DNA of 47,763 nucleotides from JBDTVS01 sp040007095 (GTDB taxonomy: Bacteria > Acidobacteriota > Vicinamibacteria > Vicinamibacterales > CAVVIG01), in contig JBDTVS010000172.1 of assembly GCA_040007095.1 (NCBI GenBank), positions 1 through 47,763 of the forward strand, given 5' to 3'. Of the stretch, positions 17,811 through 26,736 are shown one piece after another. The first letter of the stretch is position 1. Each line of letters begins with the position of its first letter. The notes under the pieces are model-generated. The model worked only from the letters and a program-made list of their open reading frames with translations. It was not told where the DNA came from and searched no databases. Position numbers and translations under genes: made by a program.

Positions 17811-18879
17811 TCGACTTCCCCTCCACTTCTCGCGGCAAGTACGATTTCCGAACCTTGGCGACGACCGTGAAGCTCTGATCGGCGACGGCCGCGACGTCGT
17901 ATTCGATGGCCTGCCCCATGAAGATCGAGAGGGAACGTTCCGAGAACCCGTAGTCGTCGTCCAGCCAGTGGTGCAGTTCAGTGGTCGCATGCTGGAGTGC
18001 CTGCAGAAGGGACGGAGCACTGCCAACCGCCATGACATAGTCGGCAGTCTCGATCCGCGGCCAGCCAATTTCGAATTCACCAGCCACTGTCGACGGGCGC
18101 ATCACGCTGCTGTGTGGCCACTCCTTCTTCTTCACCAACTCGACGCTGAACTCGACGTCCATCGACGTCTCGATGCCTCCGCCGCCGACTTCGCCATCGC
18201 CCTGGCGTGCTTTGCCGTGGCCGAGAAAGAGCAGGGCTCCAGGTTGGTACACGGGCAGCATGACCCGGGCGCCCGCGGTGATGCCCGCGTAGTTCATATC
18301 TCCGCCGAATGGGCCGGGCGCTGCCGTGTTGGACGCGTCCTTGCTCGATGGAGCCACGCCCAGGGAACCAAGCATCGGCCGCAGCGGCAGCTCGTACAAC
18401 GAAGAGCTGTAACGAGTGCGCCAATCGACGTTGCGAATGACGCTGGCGAGATCGAGACGAACCACCCCCTTCGCCTTGTCGATCGTCCAGGGCACGCGGG
18501 CGGCCGCCTTATTCGCCAGGCCGCCGGGATCAATTGAGCTGGCGGCCATGTAGGAGGGCGATGTCCCCTCCGTACGGTTCGGCGCGAGCTTCTCGATTGT
18601 GACCACAATCAGGTCGCCGGGCTCGGCGCCCTCGATGTAGAACGGTCCCGTTTGGGGGGTTGGCCCCTTCGCGACGGTCTTCCCGTCTGCGCCGCTTCCT
18701 GCTTCGTCGACCGTCGTCGTCACGACACGGTCGCCGCTCTTGATCCGAAGCACGGGCGGGTGCGCGGCCGAAAGCGTGTTGTAGAACACCGTCGGAGCAA
18801 AATGTTGCGTTTCGGCACGAAGGCCGGTGGGTCCCGCAACCAGGCCCAGCACGGTCAGGCAAAGCGTGAATAGTTTCAT
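17806..18879 (-). CDS. acetamidase/formamidase family protein, exported (second copy)
   Basis: 357-residue relative of the FmdA/AmdA amide hydrolases. The ATG at 18879 has the ribosome site GGATAAGGACCG and opens a signal peptide (MKLFTLCLTVLGLVAG, cleavage near LRAE). Family features are GPFYIEGAEPGDLIVVTIE, PFGGDMNYAGITAG, LPVYQPGALLFLGHG and QGDGEVGGGGIE. Compared with the copy at 3988, the GDPHG segment is replaced by GHGKA, so metal or substrate binding may differ. It is followed by the transferase and MFS genes and preceded, 39 bp away, by the cytochrome-like gene, all on the minus strand. Likely periplasmic; the precise amide is unknown. Confidence 0.87.
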   Translation of the reverse strand: MKLFTLCLTVLGLVAGPTGLRAETQHFAPTVFYNTLSAAHPPVLRIKSGDRVVTTTVDEAGSGADGKTVAKGPTPQTGPFYIEGAEPGDLIVVTIEKLAPNRTEGTSPSYMAASSIDPGGLANKAAARVPWTIDKAKGVVRLDLASVIRNVDWRTRYSSSLYELPLRPMLGSLGVAPSSKDASNTAAPGPFGGDMNYAGITAGARVMLPVYQPGALLFLGHGKARQGDGEVGGGGIETSMDVEFSVELVKKKEWPHSSVMRPSTVAGEFEIGWPRIETADYVMAVGSAPSLLQALQHATTELHHWLDDDYGFSERSLSIFMGQAIEYDVAAVADQSFTVVAKVRKSYLPREVEGKSK

Positions 18880-18918
18880 GACGGTCCTTATCCGGACGGA
18901 CACATGGACGTTTGTGGA

Positions 18919-19800
18919 CTAGAACGAGCCGGCCTTGATGCGGAATGTACCGTCTTCGAGCCGGTCACGATAGGCGCCGTGGCAGTTCTGACACAGCTGA
19001 TTGAGGGCGCCGGCTGAGTTCTTCACCGCTTCCCAGTCGCCGGCAGACGCGGCGCCCTCGATCGCCGCCGTGTGGGCGCGCGCCTCGCGTGCCCACTCAG
19101 CCGCGGCGCTCTGACCCAGGTCGTCCCAGATCGTTTCCGTCTGTGTAAACGCCGGCTTGAGCTTTGCCGCGTTCTGCGTGATCCCGTCCAGCTTCGATTC
19201 CTGGGCGGCAGTCCGCAGCGCGGCGAAAACCGGATTGATGGTCTTCATTGCCTCGCTCAGCGACAGTTCTTCCGCCGTTGGCGGAGGCATCGGCTTCCTG
19301 GCCAGCTCCATCGACGTGGAGCTCATGACCGAGTTCGCCAGCAGGACCGGCTGCCCCTGGTACTTCGCCACGACGTCGAACGCGAGATCGAGCTTGTAGT
19401 CCGCCGCGACCCTGGCGATCGCCGCTGGATCGAACTTCACGATCTCGCCGCGCATCAGCAGGTAGTGTTTCTGATCGAGAGATCCGGTCAGGTACGGCGC
19501 GATCACAAGAATCGGCTTGTTGATCGCCGTCACCTCCGACAGGCCCACGGCTTTGCGCTGATCGACCAGAAAGACGGTCTTCGAGAGCACCTGCTCGACG
19601 GCCGCCGAAATCGTGACGGCCTTTCCGTAGTAGGCGTCCGGGTTCTGCTGGATCGTATTGGTCGCGATCGGCAGTCCGGTGTTGGCATCCGCCCCGCCGC
19701 GCCGCCCCCTCTGGGCACTCGGCGCGGCAAGCATCACGATCACGAGTATCCCAGGCAGGGCGAGGGACACGCCGCACATTCGAGAGGTATTGGGTGTCAT
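18919..19800 (-). CDS. exported protein with C-terminal cytochrome c'-like heme motif
   Basis: 293 residues with an N-terminal signal sequence (SLALPGILVIVMLAAPSAQ). The first part (about 40-165) has a beta-rich domain with ISAAVEQVLSKTVFLVDQ and KPILVIAPYLTG, resembling a nucleic-acid-binding-like fold of unknown role. A helical C-terminal region ends in CQNCH at 270-274 followed by GAYRD, the typical position and context of the heme-binding motif of class II cytochromes c. It therefore probably carries one covalent heme in the periplasm. The start codon lies only 4 bp after the ankyrin gene stop, so it is the last gene of the DUF1592/DUF1552/ankyrin block. Confidence 0.8.
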   Translation of the reverse strand: MTPNTSRMCGVSLALPGILVIVMLAAPSAQRGRRGGADANTGLPIATNTIQQNPDAYYGKAVTISAAVEQVLSKTVFLVDQRKAVGLSEVTAINKPILVIAPYLTGSLDQKHYLLMRGEIVKFDPAAIARVAADYKLDLAFDVVAKYQGQPVLLANSVMSSTSMELARKPMPPPTAEELSLSEAMKTINPVFAALRTAAQESKLDGITQNAAKLKPAFTQTETIWDDLGQSAAAEWAREARAHTAAIEGAASAGDWEAVKNSAGALNQLCQNCHGAYRDRLEDGTFRIKAGSF

Positions 19801-19804
19801 GCGT

Positions 19805-21397
19805 CTACTTCTCTTGACTCTCGAGATGTTGTCTCAACGCTTCGTCGCGCTTCTGTTGCTGCTCGAGCAGCTTGCGCTGAAACTCCGACGGGTTCTGCGC
19901 TTCGAGCTCGTCCTCGACGACCAGGTTGTCGCGGAGTGCTCCGCCGCGGCTGGTGCCCTCGTCGTTCGCGTCCAGGCCCCGCGCGACCATGAGCTCGCGA
20001 AGCAGCTTGGCGGTATGCAGATTCATCATGACGCGCGCGTTGTAATACACGCCGTCGGCGATCGTCAGCGGCAGCCAGCCGCGCTTGTTCCGCACATCGA
20101 GCTTGGCGCCCGCATTGACCAGCAGCGTCACGGCCTCGTTCGATCCCCGCCACGCCGGGCCGTGCAGTGCGGTCTCGCCGTTCTTGTCGACGTCGTTCAC
20201 CGGCGCGCCGAGGTCCAGCAACAGCTTCACGGCCTCGGCCGATTCTTCGGGCTCGCCTGGACTCTCGCCCTGCGAATAGACGCCGACGCCGGCCGCCACC
20301 ATCAACGGCGTGTCGCCATCGACGTTGCCGATGAACGGATCCGCGCCGAGTCCCAGCAGCACCTGCATCATCGGCACGTCGCAGGACTTCGCGGCCAGGA
20401 AGAATGGCGTGGCACCGAACCGGTTCAGGCTGTTCCGGCCCTCCATGTCCGAGTTGGGCTCCTTCGTCTCGCGGGCGTTGATGTCAGCGCCGTGGGCCAC
20501 GAGCTTCTTGGCCAGGTCGAGGCTGCTGAGGTCGCCTCGGGGCTTCTGTCCCGGATTGTTCTGACCGCGCTGCGGCCGCCGCGACCACACCACCTGGTGC
20601 AAGGCGGTCCAGCCTTGACCGGACGCGTTGGGATCGACGCCGTGATCGAGCAGGACGTCTGCGGCCTCGTAGTTGAGGCCCTGAATGGCCGTGACGAGCG
20701 CACTGGTCTTGTCCGGCAGCGTGTCGTTGACGTTCGCCCCACCGGTAACAAGGGCCTTAATGGTGTCGGTTTGACCCTGGCGTGCCGCAAACAACAGCGG
20801 CGTCCAGCCGAAGATCGACCGGTCGTCGATGTTCGCGCCCGCCTCGAGAAGTGCCTTGACCGCGGCCGCGTTCCCCTCGTGGGCGGCCCACATCAGCGCC
20901 GTCTGCTGCTTCCAGCTCTCTCTCGCGTTGACGTTCGCGCCGTGAGCCAGCAGCACTTTCACGGCGTCGACCTTCCCGGTCCGGGCCGCGGTCATCAGTG
21001 CCGTCTCACCTTCGGGCAATGCGGTGTTCGCATCCGCCCCGGCTTTCAGGAGCTGCTCGATCATCGCGGCGTTGCCGTTGACGGCGGCCGAGTACAGCGG
21101 CGTGACCCCGTAACGGTTGGTGGCCTTGACGTTCGCGCCCGCGCGGATGAGCAACTCGGTCGTGGCCAGGTCGTCGCGATCCGTCGCCCAGTGAAGCGCC
21201 GTCGTCCCGTCGGCCTCCGCCGCATTGACCGAGTTGGGCTGCTTCAACAGGGTGCGAACGGCCGCAGCGTCGCCGCTCTTGACCGCGTCCAGCAACGGCG
21301 TTCGGCCGGCGGCGACGCCGACCGCGCCGGAATGGGCAACCAGTAGCAGCGCCGGCAGCGAAACAAGCGACCATCTGGCGATTCGATTCAGCGGCAT
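19805..21397 (-). CDS. exported ankyrin-repeat protein
   Basis: 530 residues with a signal peptide (RWSLVSLPALLLVAHSGAVG) and about ten ankyrin repeats between residues 30 and 445, with typical units such as TALHWATDRDDLATTELLIR and TALMWAAHEGNAAAVKALLE. Inserts occur between repeats after GWTALHQVVWSRRPQRG and around YSQGESPGEPEES. The last 50 residues are charged and probably helical or coiled-coil (EFQRKLLEQQQKRDEALRQ). The ATG at 21397 follows AGGGAGAAATCG. Ankyrin repeats bind proteins, so it may scaffold the exported DUF1552 and DUF1592 proteins encoded directly upstream. In my recollection ankyrin genes often accompany that pair in Acidobacteriota. Confidence 0.9.
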   Translation of the reverse strand: MPLNRIARWSLVSLPALLLVAHSGAVGVAAGRTPLLDAVKSGDAAAVRTLLKQPNSVNAAEADGTTALHWATDRDDLATTELLIRAGANVKATNRYGVTPLYSAAVNGNAAMIEQLLKAGADANTALPEGETALMTAARTGKVDAVKVLLAHGANVNARESWKQQTALMWAAHEGNAAAVKALLEAGANIDDRSIFGWTPLLFAARQGQTDTIKALVTGGANVNDTLPDKTSALVTAIQGLNYEAADVLLDHGVDPNASGQGWTALHQVVWSRRPQRGQNNPGQKPRGDLSSLDLAKKLVAHGADINARETKEPNSDMEGRNSLNRFGATPFFLAAKSCDVPMMQVLLGLGADPFIGNVDGDTPLMVAAGVGVYSQGESPGEPEESAEAVKLLLDLGAPVNDVDKNGETALHGPAWRGSNEAVTLLVNAGAKLDVRNKRGWLPLTIADGVYYNARVMMNLHTAKLLRELMVARGLDANDEGTSRGGALRDNLVVEDELEAQNPSEFQRKLLEQQQKRDEALRQHLESQEK

Positions 21398-21468
21398 GTC
21401 TCGATTTCTCCCTTGAGCTCGGTAATCGCAAAATCAGTCCGTCCACGACGGCACACGCGTGCACGGCG

Positions 21469-22842
21469 CTAGCCGCTTTTGGAGACGCTATTGAGATCCA
21501 GCGCTCCGGTACTGTCGCCGAAGCTCTCGACCGGTACGCCCGCCTTGTTCACGACACTCACCAGCAGATTGGACAGCGGCGTGCCCATCGGCGCCGCCAC
21601 ATGACGGTTGCCCTTGATCGCGCCCGCGCCACCGACCAGCGCAATCGGCACGTCCATATGCGAGTGGATGTTTCCGTTGCTCATGCCGCCGCCGATCATC
21701 ATCAGCGAGTGATCGAGCAGGTTGCCGTCGCCATCTGGAGTCGCCCGCATCTTCTCGATCAGGTAAGCGAACAGCTGCACGTGCCAGGTGCACAACTTGG
21801 CGTACTTCTGCAGGTTCTCGGGGTTGTCGCCGTGGTGCGACATCGAGTGATGCGATTCGTTCAAGCCGATTTCCGGATACATCCGGGCCCGCTGTTCCGC
21901 CCCATACATGAATGTGGTGACGCGCGTGACGTCGCCCTGGAACGCCAGGCACTGCAGATCGAACATCAATTTCGCATGATCGTCGAACCGCTCCGGCACG
22001 CCGATCCCGGGACGCTCGTACTCCGGCAGCGGAGACTGAGCGTTCTTTGCCTCGGTCTGTTGAATCCGCCGCTCGACCTCGCGCAGGACGTCCAGATAGT
22101 CCGAGACGGTCGAGCGGTCGGCGGGGCCCAGTTTCGTCCGCAGACTGGCCATCTCCTGAATCGCCGAATCGAGAATGCTGTTCTTGGTGCGGGCGGCCGC
22201 GAGCTGCTGAGACGCCGGCCCACCATCGCCAAAGAGCTGCTCGAAAACCAGGCGCGGACTGCTTTGCGTCGGCAGCGGCGTCGTCGGCGACGCCCACGCG
22301 AGCGTGGTGCCGTAGGCGCAGCTATAGCCGGTGTCGCACCCGCCCGTCACGGAGCTGGGAAGAATCGCCAGTTCGAGCGAGGGCAGCGGCGTCTCCTTCC
22401 GGTACTGCGACGCGATCACCTGATCGACCGAGATACCGGCGTGCAGATCGGAGCCTTCGGTGCGCTTGATGTGTGTCCCGGTCAGCCACGAGCCGGTGCT
22501 GCGCGTGTGATCGCCGTTGCCATCGCCGAGGCTCTCGGCCGCGCGGTTGTGCAGGCCGCTCACCACGGTCATCTGATTGCGGAACGGCTCGAGCGGCTTC
22601 AGGATCGGCGAGAACTCGAAGTCCGCGCCGGCGGTCTTCGGTTTCCAGAAATTCACGCCGGTGTGGTTCATCGCCACGCCGTTGGGCATGTAGAAAAAGC
22701 CGTAGCGATGCACCGGCCTCGCGGCCGTGCCCGCGACTGCCGACAGGGCGGGGACCATGGCGTCGAGCAACGGCAGCGCCAGAGACACGCCCACGCCGCG
22801 CAGAAACGTGCGCCGGGGCAGGGCCATCTTCGTAATGATCAT
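21469..22842 (-). CDS. DUF1552 domain protein, Tat-exported
   Basis: 457 residues. The open frame reaches 23682, but the true start is the ATG at 22842, which overlaps the upstream stop codon (ATGA) and opens a twin-arginine-type leader (LPRRTFLRGVGVSLALPLL). The body matches the DUF1552 family: RYGFFYMPNGVAMNHTGVNF, SVDQVIASQYRKETPLPSLE, MMIGGGMSNGNIHSHMDVPI. Family members are of unknown activity and are almost always encoded next to DUF1592-type cytochromes. Translational coupling with that gene supports a joint complex outside the cytoplasm. A fold related to sulfatase or alkaline-phosphatase-like proteins has been proposed for relatives, but I cannot confirm it here. Confidence 0.92.
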   Translation of the reverse strand: MIITKMALPRRTFLRGVGVSLALPLLDAMVPALSAVAGTAARPVHRYGFFYMPNGVAMNHTGVNFWKPKTAGADFEFSPILKPLEPFRNQMTVVSGLHNRAAESLGDGNGDHTRSTGSWLTGTHIKRTEGSDLHAGISVDQVIASQYRKETPLPSLELAILPSSVTGGCDTGYSCAYGTTLAWASPTTPLPTQSSPRLVFEQLFGDGGPASQQLAAARTKNSILDSAIQEMASLRTKLGPADRSTVSDYLDVLREVERRIQQTEAKNAQSPLPEYERPGIGVPERFDDHAKLMFDLQCLAFQGDVTRVTTFMYGAEQRARMYPEIGLNESHHSMSHHGDNPENLQKYAKLCTWHVQLFAYLIEKMRATPDGDGNLLDHSLMMIGGGMSNGNIHSHMDVPIALVGGAGAIKGNRHVAAPMGTPLSNLLVSVVNKAGVPVESFGDSTGALDLNSVSKSG

Positions 22843-25424
22843 GAGTCCGATCTCCTCATCTGGAATGGAGCGCTTTTGACGATGCCGAGAATGAGCGATG
22901 AAAATCGATAATCCTGCGGCGCCGCATCGCGCAGAATCGAACGGACCGCCGGCGCGTCGTAGTACTCCACACCGCGGCCGAGCGCATACGTCAGCAGGGT
23001 ATTCGTCATGTTGACGAGGAACTGGCTCGAGTGATTCACGAGCACCTGTCGCAGGCCGCCCAGGCCGTCGATCTTGGTGCCGTCCGCATAGACGCCGGTG
23101 TTGTCGATCGGCTCGAAATTCTCGTCGAAGGTCCGGAACTTTCCGACCGCGTCGAAGCTCTCGAGCGCGAAGCCGATCGGGTCCATCAGCTTGTGGCACG
23201 ATGCGCACACGCCGTTGGCACGGTGTTGTTCGAGGCGCGCCCGCATCGTTTTGACTTTCGAGACCTGGTTGCCGTTCTCTTCGAGGGCCGGAACGTTCGG
23301 CGGCGGCTCGGGCGGCGGCGCGCCGAGTATGTTCTGAAGGACCCACTTGCCCCGGACCACGGGCGACGTCCGGTTCGGAAGCGCCGTGACGATGAGGATT
23401 GCGCCCTTGCCGAGGAGGCCGCGGCGCGGACTGTCGTGGTCCAGCGTGACGCGGCGGAAGTTGACGCCTTTCACGTTGGGAATGCCGTAGTGCTGGGCGA
23501 GCCGCTCGTTGACGAACGTGTAGTTGGCCGTCAACAGATCGATCGTCGGCCGATCCTCCCGCACCATGCTGTCGAAAAAGAGCTCCGCCTCCCGCTGAAA
23601 GGCCAGGGCGAGCGTATCGCCGTAATCGGGAAAGAGAAACGGATCCGGCACGATGTCCGGCAGTCTGCGCAATGAGAGCCACTGTCCCGCAAAGTTGGTC
23701 GTGAAGGCCTGCGAGCGCGGATCGGCCAGCATCCGGCGGGTCTGGCGCTCCAGCACGGCTGGATCGCCCAGCTTGCCCTGCGTCGCCAGATCCAGGAGCT
23801 CGTCGTCCGGGATGCTGCTCCAGAGGAAGAACGACAGACGCGAGGCCAGCTCCACGTCGCTGATTCGATAGGCGCCGGATTTCGCGCCCGCCGAGGTGGG
23901 AGCGAATTCAGTGCGGAACAGGAATGACGGGCTGACGAGGATGCGCTGAAGCGCCAGCTCGATCCCCGCGTCGAAGCCGAGCGCAGACCGGCCTTCGTTA
24001 TAGAAGTTGAGGAGGACCTTCACGTCCGCGTCCGTGACCGACCGGCGATAGGCTCGACGGGCCAGCGTCGAGAGAATGGTCTTCGCGCAGTTCGCTTCGT
24101 CAGGCGCCTTCTCGGGGCCCGCCGCGCCGAAAACGCTCCCGGAGGCGGGATGACAGACAAAGACGCGGCGATAGCTCGGTGAAGTCGCCGCGCTGCCGGG
24201 ATTGAGCGGGCCCATGATCTCGAGCTCCCGCAGGGCCGCCCCTTCTCGCGTTTCCCTCGCGTCGGTGGGGCCTCGACCGATATATGGCTTCAGAAACGGC
24301 TTGCGGAAGCCCTCCGACACGGCGCCGGTTTTCATGAGAAAGGTCGCGCGAATCTCGTGTACGCCGGCCTTGAGCGGCACGCGAATCACCCAGTTGTCGT
24401 CGAGCTTCCTTCTCGCCAGTGCCGCCTCATCCGGGATGACGTCGCCATTGGCGTCCACCTTCCGCTCACGAACACGTCCACCTCCCGTCCCCGGCGCCTT
24501 GAACACCTGACGCTCGATGTTCAGCGACTCGTCCGGAGTGGCAGGCAGCGTGAACATGTGCACGCGCTCGCCATCGACGCTGATTTCGAGATTCTGCTCG
24601 CCGATGAAGTGCGGGATGTCGTAATCGATGCCCCGGCCAATGCGCGCCTTGATGTCGAACTCGCCGTCCCGCGGCGCGAAGTATTCGACGCGCGTGCCGC
24701 CACGCGTGCCCACCGGCATGCCTTCAAGACGAACGTCCTGATCGAGCTGGTCGGGTACTCGGTACAGCTCGCCGTTGGGCGGAGCGGGAGTGCCAATCGC
24801 GAGGCGAGCCACCTTCTGGGCGGCGTTGAGATAGCGCTCGGTCAACAGCGGGGACAGCTTCAAGACCCCGGCGATGTTGTCGAAGCCATAGCTGATCTCG
24901 TCGGTGGGCAGCAGAGTGCTGCCGTCGATGTCGAGCGCCAGGAGGTCGCGGATCGCATTCTGATATTCGGCGCGATTCAACCGATGAAACGGCTCGGTGC
25001 GTCCAGGATTGGGATCGGCCTGGGCGGCTCGATCAAGCGCCGTTTCGACTGATGACGCGAAGCTGTCGATGACCCACTGCTCCGGCCGACGCGCTCCGGA
25101 CGGCGGCATCAGTCCGGCGCGAAGCTTGACGACAACTTTTTCCCACTCCTGAGCGTGGGCCGCAACATTCGCGACGTCCAACTTGTCGAACGCCAGTCCA
25201 GCCGTGTTCAAGCGCTGGTTGTGGCACGTGGCGCAGTAGGTATCGACAAACACCTTCGACGGTGCCATGAGACTTGCCGGGGGCTCCGTCCCCACACGAG
25301 AGGAGGCGGTCGACACCGAGGCCGGGCGCAACGTCTGCGATCGCGTCTGAGGCGCGGTGCTGACCGCGGTCGTCGCCACCACGGCCCACCAGGCAAGGAA
25401 CAAATGACCCCAGCTAATTTTCAT
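22839..25424 (-). CDS. DUF1592-type cytochrome c protein (DUF1587/1595/1592/1588/1585 architecture)
   Basis: 861-residue exported multi-domain protein. The ATG at 25424 has an excellent ribosome site (GGAGGTCAC), followed by a signal peptide. A cytochrome domain begins with heme motif CATCH at 64-68. Then come DUF1587 (RLNRAEYQNAIRDLLALDID), a carbohydrate-binding-like beta region around residues 220-330, DUF1595 (RRAYRRSVTDADVKVLLNFY), DUF1592 (ELASRLSFFLWSSIPDDELL), DUF1588 (RRGLLGKGAILIVTALPNRT) and DUF1585 at the end. A second heme motif, CASCH, is at 740-744. Such proteins are abundant in Planctomycetes, Verrucomicrobia and Acidobacteriota, and their substrates are unknown. The gene overlaps the DUF1552 gene by 4 bp and heads the block down to 18919. 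Confidence 0.93.
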   Translation of the reverse strand: MKISWGHLFLAWWAVVATTAVSTAPQTRSQTLRPASVSTASSRVGTEPPASLMAPSKVFVDTYCATCHNQRLNTAGLAFDKLDVANVAAHAQEWEKVVVKLRAGLMPPSGARRPEQWVIDSFASSVETALDRAAQADPNPGRTEPFHRLNRAEYQNAIRDLLALDIDGSTLLPTDEISYGFDNIAGVLKLSPLLTERYLNAAQKVARLAIGTPAPPNGELYRVPDQLDQDVRLEGMPVGTRGGTRVEYFAPRDGEFDIKARIGRGIDYDIPHFIGEQNLEISVDGERVHMFTLPATPDESLNIERQVFKAPGTGGGRVRERKVDANGDVIPDEAALARRKLDDNWVIRVPLKAGVHEIRATFLMKTGAVSEGFRKPFLKPYIGRGPTDARETREGAALRELEIMGPLNPGSAATSPSYRRVFVCHPASGSVFGAAGPEKAPDEANCAKTILSTLARRAYRRSVTDADVKVLLNFYNEGRSALGFDAGIELALQRILVSPSFLFRTEFAPTSAGAKSGAYRISDVELASRLSFFLWSSIPDDELLDLATQGKLGDPAVLERQTRRMLADPRSQAFTTNFAGQWLSLRRLPDIVPDPFLFPDYGDTLALAFQREAELFFDSMVREDRPTIDLLTANYTFVNERLAQHYGIPNVKGVNFRRVTLDHDSPRRGLLGKGAILIVTALPNRTSPVVRGKWVLQNILGAPPPEPPPNVPALEENGNQVSKVKTMRARLEQHRANGVCASCHKLMDPIGFALESFDAVGKFRTFDENFEPIDNTGVYADGTKIDGLGGLRQVLVNHSSQFLVNMTNTLLTYALGRGVEYYDAPAVRSILRDAAPQDYRFSSLILGIVKSAPFQMRRSDS

Positions 25425-25508
25425 GTGACCTCCGGCTCCTGACGAGCCCCAACAAGTCTCGAGCCACCCGCACATGCCGCGCGTCGTCTTACGCCGAGTT
25501 GGTGAATC

Positions 25509-25808
25509 TCATGAACGCTCCGTCGATTCGGCGAACTCGGGTTTCGAGAAAGCAAGAACGTCATTCATGGTGTCGGTCTGGTGGCCCTCGGCAGGCGTGG
25601 GGGCAGCGATGAATGAGTGCCCAGGCTGGAGATCGAGACCGGCAATCAGCGTACGGACCGGCTGCGACACCGGTCGCGAGGGTGCAACGCGCGCTGGTGA
25701 ATTGGGCGGTACCGCGCTTTGCGCCGCGGCGATACTGCGTGTCGCAAGGAAACCGAGAGACGCACCGAACACGACGGAGAGCGCGAGACAGACGACGACG
25801 CGTGTCAT
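25509..25808 (-). CDS. small exported or membrane-anchored protein
   Basis: 99 residues from the ATG at 25808, chosen because it follows GGAAGGAACC. The N-terminus has one hydrophobic segment (VVVCLALSVVFGASLGFLA) that could be a signal peptide or an anchor. The rest is Pro/Ala/Ser-rich and ends in a polar tail. I recognise no family. It lies 84 bp upstream of the DUF1592 gene on the same strand, so it may be the first gene of that transcript. Codon choice looks like that of its neighbours. It could still be a spurious frame. Confidence 0.5.
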   Translation of the reverse strand: MTRVVVCLALSVVFGASLGFLATRSIAAAQSAVPPNSPARVAPSRPVSQPVRTLIAGLDLQPGHSFIAAPTPAEGHQTDTMNDVLAFSKPEFAESTERS

Positions 25809-26736
25809 GGTTCCTTCCGCCCGAGGAGGCACATCCCATGTGATCGAAGCGAGCCGGATCAAAGTGACTGGACGTAAACCATCAATGCAAGGCGAGTTCC
25901 ATCACGGCGATTTGGGAGATCGGCGCGGGTAATCGCGGCGCGGTTGGACACACCGGAGGCATACGGTCCGTCGAGAAGCGACGACTTGGTCCATTTCGCC
26001 GCACGCAGGCACTCGGCGCGGTCACTTTTGTCGATTCGCATAGAGAAAGTGCATCAGAAATGTTCGGAAATCCTCGGGTGCCACGCACGCTCGATCGTCG
26101 CTACCACCGGTAACTCCAGGACCGCGAGTCACTTGCTATCGGCGATTGACCTGCCGCGCGATGCCGCAATTCGTCGTCAGTTTTGTCGATATCGCTCGGG
26201 CGATCTCCGTCCTGTGTGCCCCTCGGTCCGTTTCCGCCGACGTGCGGACGGTGCGGCCGAGCGGTCGTCTGAACTCGAAACCTCGCGACTCTTCGACAAT
26301 CGGCTCGTGTCTCATGGCGCCTCACACGAGGGGCAAGACGAGACGCTGTTCGAGTGGTAGCGCTCCCATCCGCGACCGATCCGCGGAGACCCTCGAACCC
26401 CGCGCCCGCACGGCGTAAGCAAGTCGTGAGCGCGGGGTTCAGGCGCCGAACAAATACCGCGCGGCGTCTCAGCGCTTCATCGTCCGGGCCCGACTTTCGA
26501 ACCGGCCCCGCGTCGTTGACGGCGACGTCGTCGACCGCTGTTGTTCAGGCAAAACCGATCGCGCTGAGAGGACGACTCCTTCCGGCATCGGACGCATCCC
26601 TGGCGATCCGACGATGGCCCCGCACTTGCTCAGTGCCTCCATACGCCGAGATTCAGGCGATTCGACGGAGAGCGCATCCGTGGCGGAGGCGCGCTCCATC
26701 ACCGTCGTTCGCTGTCTCGTGCGAAGGAGGATATTG
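25809..26736. other. 928-bp gap between divergent units, with possible gene debris
   Basis: This region separates the minus-strand block from the third TonB receptor and should hold both promoters. On the minus strand two adjoining frames look protein-like: one gives APEDFRTFLMHFLYANRQK and the next, starting at 26041, gives SDRAECLRAAKWTKSSLLDG and ends YVQSL at 25859. They could be one short gene broken by a frameshift. The remaining frames have no recognisable features, and no tRNA or clear terminator was found. Confidence 0.4.
25859..26130 (-). pseudogene. possible frameshifted remnant of a short gene
   Basis: A frame beginning near 26130 reads through DDRACVAPEDFRTFLMHFLY and stops just after NRQK. 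The frame that takes over reads SDRAECLRAAKWTKSSLLDG, then NRAAITRADLPNRRDGTRLA, ending MVYVQSL. Residue composition is protein-like in both. No ribosome site and no known domain are visible. Low confidence; it may be chance. Confidence 0.25.

Noticed and set aside
16123..18537. 804-residue plus-strand open frame
   Set aside because: It spans the antisense of the transferase and acetamidase genes, both with intact family motifs. Its translation has no recognisable domain.
22843..23682. N-terminal extension of the DUF1552 gene
   Set aside because: This part of the frame lies wholly inside the DUF1592 gene in another register. The Tat leader and the ATGA overlap fix the start at 22842.
26400..26450. 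tRNA-like segment around GGGGTTC
   Set aside because: The T-loop-like string has no matching stem, and no acceptor or anticodon arms can be paired around it.
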